From positions 1 to 12,290 of the forward strand of contig JAEZJD010000020.1 in assembly GCA_023436425.1 (NCBI GenBank): a stretch of 12,290 bases of DNA, written 5' to 3'. Positions within the stretch are counted from its first letter, which is position 1. Every line of letters starts with the position of its first letter. The notes beneath the pieces are model-generated. The model saw nothing but the letters and a program-made list of their open reading frames with translations. It did no database searches and was not told where the DNA came from. Positions 8,068-12,290 of the stretch are shown here, piece after piece. The stretch is from Bacteroidota bacterium. GTDB taxonomy: Bacteria; Bacteroidota; Bacteroidia; Chitinophagales; Chitinophagaceae. A program made the position numbers and the translations under genes.

Positions 8068-9162
8068 CTATGACCGCTGGATAATGCCTCCGCCGATCAC
8101 ATCATTGCCTTCGTAGAACACTGCACTTTGTCCCGGAGCAATACCTTTTGCTTTTTCGTAAAAGCGAACAGAAACAGCATCTTCAAGTGGAGTTATCGTT
8201 GAAAAGCTACCTGCATCCTTATACCGGATTTTTGTAACAACATCCATCGCTTCATTAACGCCATCAAACTTTATCCAGTTAATTTTCCCAACCCGCATTT
8301 CATCCTTTGCAAGGTCCTCTTCATCGCCGAGAACAACAGTGTTCGTGTCGGGATCAATAGAAGTTACGTAAGCCGGTTTACCCAAAGCAATGTCCAGCCC
8401 TTTTCGTTGACCAATGGTATAGAACGGATAACCCTTGTGTTGACCAAGAATTTTTCCGCTTTTATCCACGAAAAAACCGCCGGATACTTTTTCTTCCAAT
8501 CCATCAACTTTTCTTTTCAAAAAACCGCGATAATCATTATCAGGAACGAAGCAAATTTCGTAGCTCTCGCTTTTTTTTGCGAGTTCAGGATAGCCGAAAT
8601 CATGCGCCATCTGGCGAATTTCTGTTTTGCGATAGCCGCCGAGCGGTAACAACGTTCTGCTCAGTAAATCCTGCTGCAAACCCCACAGAACATAGCTCTG
8701 ATCCTTCGTTTCATCAACGCCTTTGGTTACAACAAATCTGGCGTTGGCGTGTTGGTAAACAGATGCGTAGTGACCCGTGGCGATAAAATCACACCCGAGT
8801 GCATCTGCTCTTTTGAGCAATGCCCGCCACTTTATATGCGTATTACAAAGCACACACGGATTGGGTGTGCGGCCGGCAAGATATTCGTCAACGAAGTTCT
8901 CCACCACAAAGCTTCCAAACTCTTCGCGAATGTCAAGAATGTAATGAGGAAATCCATGCTGCACCGCCGCCATACGTGCATCATTGAAAGAATCAAGATT
9001 GCAGCATCCGGTTTCTTTTTTGGAGCCACCAGTTGCAGAGTAGTCCCATGTCTTCATAGTGATGCCCACCACTTCATACCCCTGGTGATGGAGCATCAAT
9101 GCGGTGACGGTGCTGTCAATACCGCCGCTCATGGCTACTAAAACTTTTCCTTTGGCGCTCAT
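8068..9162 (-). CDS. mnmA: tRNA-specific 2-thiouridylase MnmA
   Basis: ATP-dependent enzyme that puts sulfur on U34 of tRNAs for Lys, Glu and Gln, taking persulfide sulfur from a relay; the 2-thio group supports accurate wobble decoding. Length, 364 aa, is normal. The N-terminal PP-loop is AMSGGIDSTV (10-19). The first catalytic cysteine lies in NPCVLCN (Cys106), and the second, which receives the persulfide, is Cys204 in YEICFVPD. ATGHYAS (128-134) and the tRNA/ATP-binding segment KDQSYVLW (153-160) are typical of the family. The C-terminal part (GQRKGLDIALGK onward) is the usual central and beta-barrel region. The ATG at 9162 begins MSAKGKVLVAMSGG, directly at the first strand, which fixes the start. 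The gene is divergent from the kinase-like gene at 9268 and upstream of the lipoprotein gene with a 94-bp gap. Confidence 0.97.
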   Translation of the reverse strand: MSAKGKVLVAMSGGIDSTVTALMLHHQGYEVVGITMKTWDYSATGGSKKETGCCNLDSFNDARMAAVQHGFPHYILDIREEFGSFVVENFVDEYLAGRTPNPCVLCNTHIKWRALLKRADALGCDFIATGHYASVYQHANARFVVTKGVDETKDQSYVLWGLQQDLLSRTLLPLGGYRKTEIRQMAHDFGYPELAKKSESYEICFVPDNDYRGFLKRKVDGLEEKVSGGFFVDKSGKILGQHKGYPFYTIGQRKGLDIALGKPAYVTSIDPDTNTVVLGDEEDLAKDEMRVGKINWIKFDGVNEAMDVVTKIRYKDAGSFSTITPLEDAVSVRFYEKAKGIAPGQSAVFYEGNDVIGGGIIQRS

Positions 9163-9172
9163 GGTGAAGCGG

Positions 9173-9180
9173 CAAATATA
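9173..9180 (-). promoter_or_regulatory. Candidate Bacteroidota -7 element before mnmA
   Basis: The - strand reads TATATTTG, a perfect match to the Bacteroidota -7 consensus TAnnTTTG, ending about 10 bases upstream of the mnmA ATG. No clear TTTG/TTG -33 element is found 17-23 bases further up, and the implied leader would be only a few bases, close to leaderless. The rest of the 105-bp divergent spacer (9163-9267) is AT-rich with a TTAATTAA palindrome at 9201-9208, and I see no other convincing element in it. Confidence 0.3.
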
Positions 9181-9267
9181 ACTTACCTTTTTGCAGAGAT
9201 TTAATTAAGGAGTGTTAAGAAGGGACTTTGATTTAGACTTCCTGCATTTTATAAGTAATTTCAATTC

Positions 9268-10029
9268 TTGATAAAATATGAATTCAATCAAAGAATCAAA
9301 CAAGCAAAACAGGAAATTTCCGCTCTCCTGGCAGGAGAACGAACAATTGAATTCACAACTCATCTCCAGACAGCAACCTACATCGCTGCAAGAAGCCAAA
9401 GAACAAGCGAAGCGGCTAAAGCAGCAGAGCCAGTCACTCGTAAAGAAAGGGCACAGTACAATGAAAAAGTAAAGCCAACAGAAGAGGAAGCTTTACTCAC
9501 ATGGGCTAAAGAAAATCACTTATGGATTGAAGAGAATGACTTCACTGCTCAATTCAAAAGCAACTATGTTGATGAAGGTGCGGAACAAAAGGTTTACCTA
9601 AAAGAAGACGGCATAAGAGCTCGCAAGGTGAATACAGGTCACTTTCATGGTACATGGTTGGAATTTTTCATTCGGCTCATTCTGCACGAAGCAATTTTTC
9701 GATCTACAGCTTACACACTTGTGGCCTTCACAGAAGAGCAAGGTCAATTCTGTGCAGTTATCGAGCAGCCTTGGGTAAAAGTTAGAAGTGGGGCTAACAA
9801 AAAAGAAGTGCAAGAATTTCTAAAGCCAATAGGATTTGTTCATACGCGATTCAATGATTACTATAACAGAACTGAAGGTATTATTTTAGAAGATCTTCAC
9901 GACGAGAATGTATTTATAGGTGAAGAGAACAATTTATTGTTCGTTGATCCTGTTATTTATCTTGAAACGCCTGATCTTGGCTTAGGAGGAGAAAGTTTGT
10001 TTCGTTTTCCTTTTGCAACATCTTTTTAA
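9268..10029 (+). CDS. Protein-kinase-like protein, polyvalent-protein (Kinase-PolyVal) type
   Basis: A 253-aa protein whose C-terminal part has kinase-fold signatures. GAEQKVYL (104-111) resembles a nucleotide loop; Lys120 in ARKV is the candidate ATP-contacting lysine and Glu141 in LHEAIF a candidate helix-C partner. LEDLHDENV (207-215) matches the catalytic-loop pattern DxxxxN (Asp209, Asn214), and FVDPV carries the candidate metal-binding Asp227. From memory, GIILEDLHDENV followed by a short F-[IV]-D segment is a hallmark of small Bacteroidota proteins related to the Kinase-PolyVal family, often on mobile elements or phage-like islands; a profile search is needed to confirm this. The substrate is unknown. 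The first ~75 residues look helical and Lys/Gln/Ala-rich. No in-frame ATG lies near the 5' end and an in-frame TAA sits at 9256-9258, so TTG at 9268 is the only plausible start; the start is uncertain. Codons starting with G make up about a third of the 5' region in this frame, supporting it over the competing frame. Confidence 0.7.
   Translation: MIKYEFNQRIKQAKQEISALLAGERTIEFTTHLQTATYIAARSQRTSEAAKAAEPVTRKERAQYNEKVKPTEEEALLTWAKENHLWIEENDFTAQFKSNYVDEGAEQKVYLKEDGIRARKVNTGHFHGTWLEFFIRLILHEAIFRSTAYTLVAFTEEQGQFCAVIEQPWVKVRSGANKKEVQEFLKPIGFVHTRFNDYYNRTEGIILEDLHDENVFIGEENNLLFVDPVIYLETPDLGLGGESLFRFPFATSF
9278..9472 (+). other. Alternative-frame ORF overlapping the 5' end of the kinase-like gene
   Basis: A 64-codon ORF with a normal ATG (MNSIKESNKQNRK...) lies in another frame over the start of the kinase-like gene and ends at TAA 9470-9472. 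It is Gln/Ser/Lys-rich. Only about 14% of its codons begin with G, against about 33% for the same stretch in the kinase frame, so it is probably not translated as a separate protein. It is kept here because it holds the only ATG in the area, and because its last codons (ATG AAA AAG TAA) could allow a -1 slip into the kinase frame. It could also be the true N-terminus if the sequence carries an indel. Confidence 0.2.
10026..10029. other. Overlapping TTAA stops of convergent genes
   Basis: The four bases TTAA give TAA to the kinase-like gene (10027-10029, + strand) and TAA to the flippase (10026-10028, - strand). No intergenic terminator can be present here. This is the second convergent pair in the window with stop codons overlapping in a palindrome. 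Confidence 0.9.
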
Positions 10030-11528
10030 AACCATCTGCCCACCACAGGCAGTCCTTGAAATTCCTTCTTTTCAACTCTTCCAATAAACAACACGAACAG
10101 CAACAATAAAACCGTTGCAGAACTCAGAGTAAGCCACCAGTTGTGCCAGGTGTTAACCAAAGCACGATGTACCACATACACAACAACCGCAATGAGTAAA
10201 TAACTAAGCAGTTTTCCTTTTGCATAAGGCACTGGATAATATTTCTGACCCAGCAGGTAGCTAATCACCATCATAAACAGGAAGCAGGTGAATGTAGCAA
10301 GCGCAGCGCCCAGGTAGTGCAGTTTCGGTATGAGCAGAATATTAAGCATTACGGTAATGATTGCACCAACAATGGTGATCATTGCTCCCTGCATGTTTCG
10401 GTTCGTGAGTTTGTACCAAATACTCAGATTGTAGTAAATGCCCAGGAAAATGTTGCCCATTGCAAGAATTGGAACAATGTAAATTCCTTCGCCCCACTCT
10501 TCTGATTTCAATGTAATCAGCCATTGCAATACATCACGATACAAGCCAATGAGCAAAAACATAAAGCAACAGGCAATCACAAAAAACTTCATTACCCTTG
10601 CGTAAGTCTTCTGCGCATTTTCTTCACTGGAGCGATTGAAAAAGAATGGTTCTGCAGCCATCCGGAAAGCCTGGATCATTACAGTTACGAGCACCGCAAG
10701 CCGGTACAGATTTCCAAATACTCCAAGCTCCTTGTCCGCTTCTGCCGGTGGCAAATCCACTACGTGCCGGTACACAAGGCGGCTCAGCATGTCGTTTATC
10801 ATTCCACCCAAACCAACAATCACAAGCGGATAGCTGTACTGCATCACCCTCCTCCACAAATCGGTTACAAATGTGAAACGCACATCTTTGAACTCCCGCC
10901 AAAGAAGAAAAAATGTGAGGATGCTTCCGCAAAGGTTGCCAAGCAGATAATAACTGATAGGATCCGCGTCACCGTAAATGTTTCTCACAAAACTATCGGG
11001 GTGTGATTGGAGGTAGCGAGGAATGACACCGAGAAAAAGAATGACAATTATGATGTTTAGTAAAATGCCCCCAACACTTACAAAAGCATATTTGCGCGGT
11101 CTGCCTTCCTGGCGCAGCCTGGCAAAAGGTAGTGTAGCAAGTGTGTCAAAGAAAATAATTCCAACCATCCACGTCACGTATTGCGGATGTTTTTCCAGTC
11201 CTGCTGCATCGGCAATGGACCCTCGGAATAAATAAAGAACAGCAGAAAAAACAATGGTGCTGCTCAACAGCGAAATAAACAAAGTGTTATACAGCCGGTT
11301 CTTTTCCTCGAGTTGTGAAAAACGAAAGAAAGCGGTCTCCATCCCGTAGGTGAATAACACATTGAGAAAAGGAATGATCGCGTACACCTGCGTTAAATCT
11401 GCAGTGGTGCCGGGATGATGAAAAATAAACGGTAGAGAAAGGTTAAGTAAATAGCCAAGAAAGCGGCGCGTGATCGTTGGAACTCCATACCACAAAGTTT
11501 GTCCTGCAAGTTTTTTAATGCCGCTCAT
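10026..11528 (-). CDS. Oligosaccharide flippase / polysaccharide biosynthesis protein (MOP superfamily, Wzx-like)
   Basis: Polytopic inner-membrane protein, 500 aa, of the MATE/MOP exporter superfamily. Such proteins flip lipid-linked sugars or other lipid-linked precursors across the membrane. The N-terminus (GQTLWYGVPTITRRFLGYLL) is typical of the family: a short cytoplasmic lead, then a first helix. Hydrophobic segments recur along the whole chain, for example near residues 15-35, 45-68, 80-100, 118-135, 145-170, 190-210, 330-350, 370-390, 400-425 and 440-490. I estimate 12-14 helices. ETAFFRFSQ and FFDTLATLPFARLRQEGRPRKYA are characteristic of Bacteroidota members of the family. There are no glycosyltransferase or polymerase genes nearby, so it is not obviously part of a capsule or O-antigen cluster and the substrate cannot be named. 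Start ATG 11528. arfB lies 50 bp upstream on the same strand, so they may share a transcript. Confidence 0.9.
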   Translation of the reverse strand: MSGIKKLAGQTLWYGVPTITRRFLGYLLNLSLPFIFHHPGTTADLTQVYAIIPFLNVLFTYGMETAFFRFSQLEEKNRLYNTLFISLLSSTIVFSAVLYLFRGSIADAAGLEKHPQYVTWMVGIIFFDTLATLPFARLRQEGRPRKYAFVSVGGILLNIIIVILFLGVIPRYLQSHPDSFVRNIYGDADPISYYLLGNLCGSILTFFLLWREFKDVRFTFVTDLWRRVMQYSYPLVIVGLGGMINDMLSRLVYRHVVDLPPAEADKELGVFGNLYRLAVLVTVMIQAFRMAAEPFFFNRSSEENAQKTYARVMKFFVIACCFMFLLIGLYRDVLQWLITLKSEEWGEGIYIVPILAMGNIFLGIYYNLSIWYKLTNRNMQGAMITIVGAIITVMLNILLIPKLHYLGAALATFTCFLFMMVISYLLGQKYYPVPYAKGKLLSYLLIAVVVYVVHRALVNTWHNWWLTLSSATVLLLLFVLFIGRVEKKEFQGLPVVGRWF

Positions 11529-11578
11529 TTACTAGAATTACCACGATCGAACTTATGAAGTTATATGAAGATCATAGT

Positions 11579-11983
11579 TCAGAGGTTGCGCGGATTAATT
11601 TTCTTTCTGCCCTCTTTTTTTTCAGAAAACTTTTTCTTCATTTCTATCCTTCTTTCTTTTGCTGCTTTTGAAGGCTTTGTTGCAATTCTCGGCTTCTTTT
11701 TGTGAAGAGCATTGTTTATTAATTCATTTATTTTCCTGATTGCTTCTTCTTTGTTTGAAAATTGCGTTCTGTGCGTTTGCGCTTTCACAAACAGCAATCT
11801 TTCAGCATTAATTCTGTTCGATAGTTTTTCCAGAACAACATTTTTTTGTTCATCATTCAGCAATTGGCTTTCGTCAATGTTGAACAAAGCAGTAACTGCT
11901 GTTTCCACTTTGTTCACGTTCTGCCCGCCTTTGCCGCCGCTGCGTGTTGTTTGAAATTTCAACTCTGACGAGAAGTCAATCAT
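11579..11983 (-). CDS. arfB: Alternative ribosome-rescue factor ArfB (GGQ-motif peptidyl-tRNA hydrolase)
   Basis: Small release-factor homologue (YaeJ/ICT1 type). It enters stalled ribosomes lacking an A-site codon and hydrolyses the peptidyl-tRNA. At 134 aa it has the expected size. The catalytic loop is SGGKGGQNVNK (15-25) with the GGQ triplet at 19-21. The codon-recognition domains of true release factors are absent. The C-terminal tail is strongly basic (KKKPRIATKPSKAAKERR, then more Lys/Arg), which in this family threads into the empty mRNA channel. The ATG at 11983 starts directly at the fold (MIDFSSELKF), as in Bacteroidota relatives. It is divergent from dtd across 66 bp and upstream of the flippase on the same strand. 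The 50-bp spacer to the flippase has no strong terminator. Confidence 0.95.
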   Translation of the reverse strand: MIDFSSELKFQTTRSGGKGGQNVNKVETAVTALFNIDESQLLNDEQKNVVLEKLSNRINAERLLFVKAQTHRTQFSNKEEAIRKINELINNALHKKKPRIATKPSKAAKERRIEMKKKFSEKKEGRKKINPRNL

Positions 11984-12008
11984 ATAAAAAACGCAATTTA
12001 CAACCGCA

Positions 12009-12043
12009 CCATAACTTTAAACCTTAAACCCGAAACTTCAAAC
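12009..12043 (+). repeat. Degenerate 7-bp tandem repeat directly before dtd
   Basis: Units CCATAAC, TTTAAAC, CTTAAAC, CCGAAAC and TTCAAAC follow each other with period 7 (consensus about YYYNAAC), ending six bases before the dtd ATG. The block fills more than half of the arfB-dtd divergent spacer and sits where a ribosome-binding site would normally be. It matches the repeat type at 4694-4738, with 15 identical bases (12031-12045 and 4726-4740). Confidence 0.65.
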
Positions 12044-12049
12044 TTTTTC

Positions 12050-12290
12050 ATGCGTGCAGTCATTCAAAGAGTTTCTAAAGCAAGTGTAACCGTTGACAAC
12101 CAAAAGACCGGAGAGATCGCCGCCGGATTGTTGGTTCTCATTGGTGTTGAAGATGCTGATTCCGACGAGGATATCCGGTGGTTGAGCAGTAAAATAGTCA
12201 ATCTTAGAATATTCGACGATCAATCCGGCGTGATGAATAAATCAGTAATTGAAACCGACGGCGATGTTTTGCTGGTGAGTCAGTTTACAC
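12050..12290 (+). CDS. dtd: D-aminoacyl-tRNA deacylase, 5' part (3' end outside window)
   Basis: Proofreading enzyme that hydrolyses D-amino acids, and glycine mischarged on tRNA-Ala, from tRNA, keeping D-residues out of protein. The first 80 of about 150 residues are present. The start MRAVIQRVSKASVTV is the canonical Dtd opening, and GLLVLIGVEDAD, KIVNLRIF and LLVSQFT follow in family order. SQFT is part of the active-site motif SQxTL; the second signature (NxGP-type cross-subunit loop) would lie beyond the window edge. ATG at 12050 is fixed by the conserved N-terminus. No Shine-Dalgarno sequence precedes it: the bases before the ATG are a pyrimidine run (CTTTTTC) and a heptad repeat, suggesting initiation without SD pairing, as is common in Bacteroidota. 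Confidence 0.95.
   Translation, partial: MRAVIQRVSKASVTVDNQKTGEIAAGLLVLIGVEDADSDEDIRWLSSKIVNLRIFDDQSGVMNKSVIETDGDVLLVSQFT

Noticed and set aside
8749..9141. 130-codon open frame on the + strand
   Set aside because: Antisense to mnmA, whose frame is strongly conserved; no start signal or recognisable domain.
9052..9162. Extra cysteines in MnmA (Cys53/Cys54 and Cys103) as a novel metal site
   Set aside because: A Cys pair in the GCC segment and variation at the NPxxxC motif are known in many MnmA proteins; not unusual.
10524..11006. 160-codon open frame on the + strand
   Set aside because: It lies wholly antisense to the flippase gene and its Cys/His/Gln/Lys-rich translation looks like no protein; it is a shadow of the real gene.
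11549..11580. Imperfect inverted repeat between arfB and the flippase
   Set aside because: The 9-bp stem has a bulge, its far arm overlaps the arfB stop codon and no T-run follows; it is not a convincing terminator.
12012..12019. TAACTTTA as a -7 element for dtd
   Set aside because: One mismatch, no -33 partner, and the match is produced by the heptad repeat itself.
12038..12223. 61-codon open frame on the - strand
   Set aside because: It is antisense to the start of dtd, which has a clear conserved N-terminus on the + strand.

Overview
The window looks like a chromosomal segment from a Bacteroidota bacterium, most likely from the Chitinophagaceae or a close relative. The evidence is a secreted subtilase with a type IX secretion (T9SS) C-terminal sorting domain, two signal-peptidase-II lipoproteins, weak or absent Shine-Dalgarno sequences, and housekeeping proteins with Bacteroidota-like sequence. 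The assignment rests on recognition of these features; no search was run. The DNA is densely coding: no gene-free stretch exceeds about 105 bases.

Region 1 (1-3201, + strand) holds the end of sucA (2-oxoglutarate dehydrogenase E1, N-terminus outside the window) and complete sucB (the E2 succinyltransferase). Together they form two of the three parts of the 2-oxoglutarate dehydrogenase complex of the TCA cycle. A small lipoprotein with YD-like beta-hairpin repeats (3246-4058) and an RsmB-type RNA cytosine-5 methyltransferase (4110-5261) follow on the same strand.

Region 2 (5256-9162, - strand) is read as mnmA (tRNA 2-thiouridylase), then a lipoprotein, then a T9SS-exported subtilase only 3 bp after the lipoprotein. 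The last two probably form a cell-envelope operon. The subtilase converges on the methyltransferase and their stop codons overlap.

Region 3 (9268-11528) contains a small protein-kinase-like gene of the type found in Bacteroidota polyvalent proteins and mobile DNA (+ strand, TTG start, with a competing ATG-initiated ORF in another frame). It is convergent with, and overlaps by 4 bp, a MOP-superfamily oligosaccharide flippase (- strand). Region 4 (11579-12290) holds arfB (ribosome rescue hydrolase, - strand), divergent from the start of dtd (D-aminoacyl-tRNA deacylase, + strand, cut by the window edge).

The main theme is translation: RNA methylation (RsmB-like), tRNA wobble modification (MnmA), ribosome rescue (ArfB) and D-amino acid proofreading (Dtd), interspersed with envelope proteins. 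No RNA genes, CRISPR array or insertion sequence was seen. The points most worth a second look are a degenerate 7-bp tandem repeat that occurs both inside the methyltransferase gene and directly before dtd, the kinase-like gene with its two-frame 5' end, and the lipoprotein-subtilase pair.
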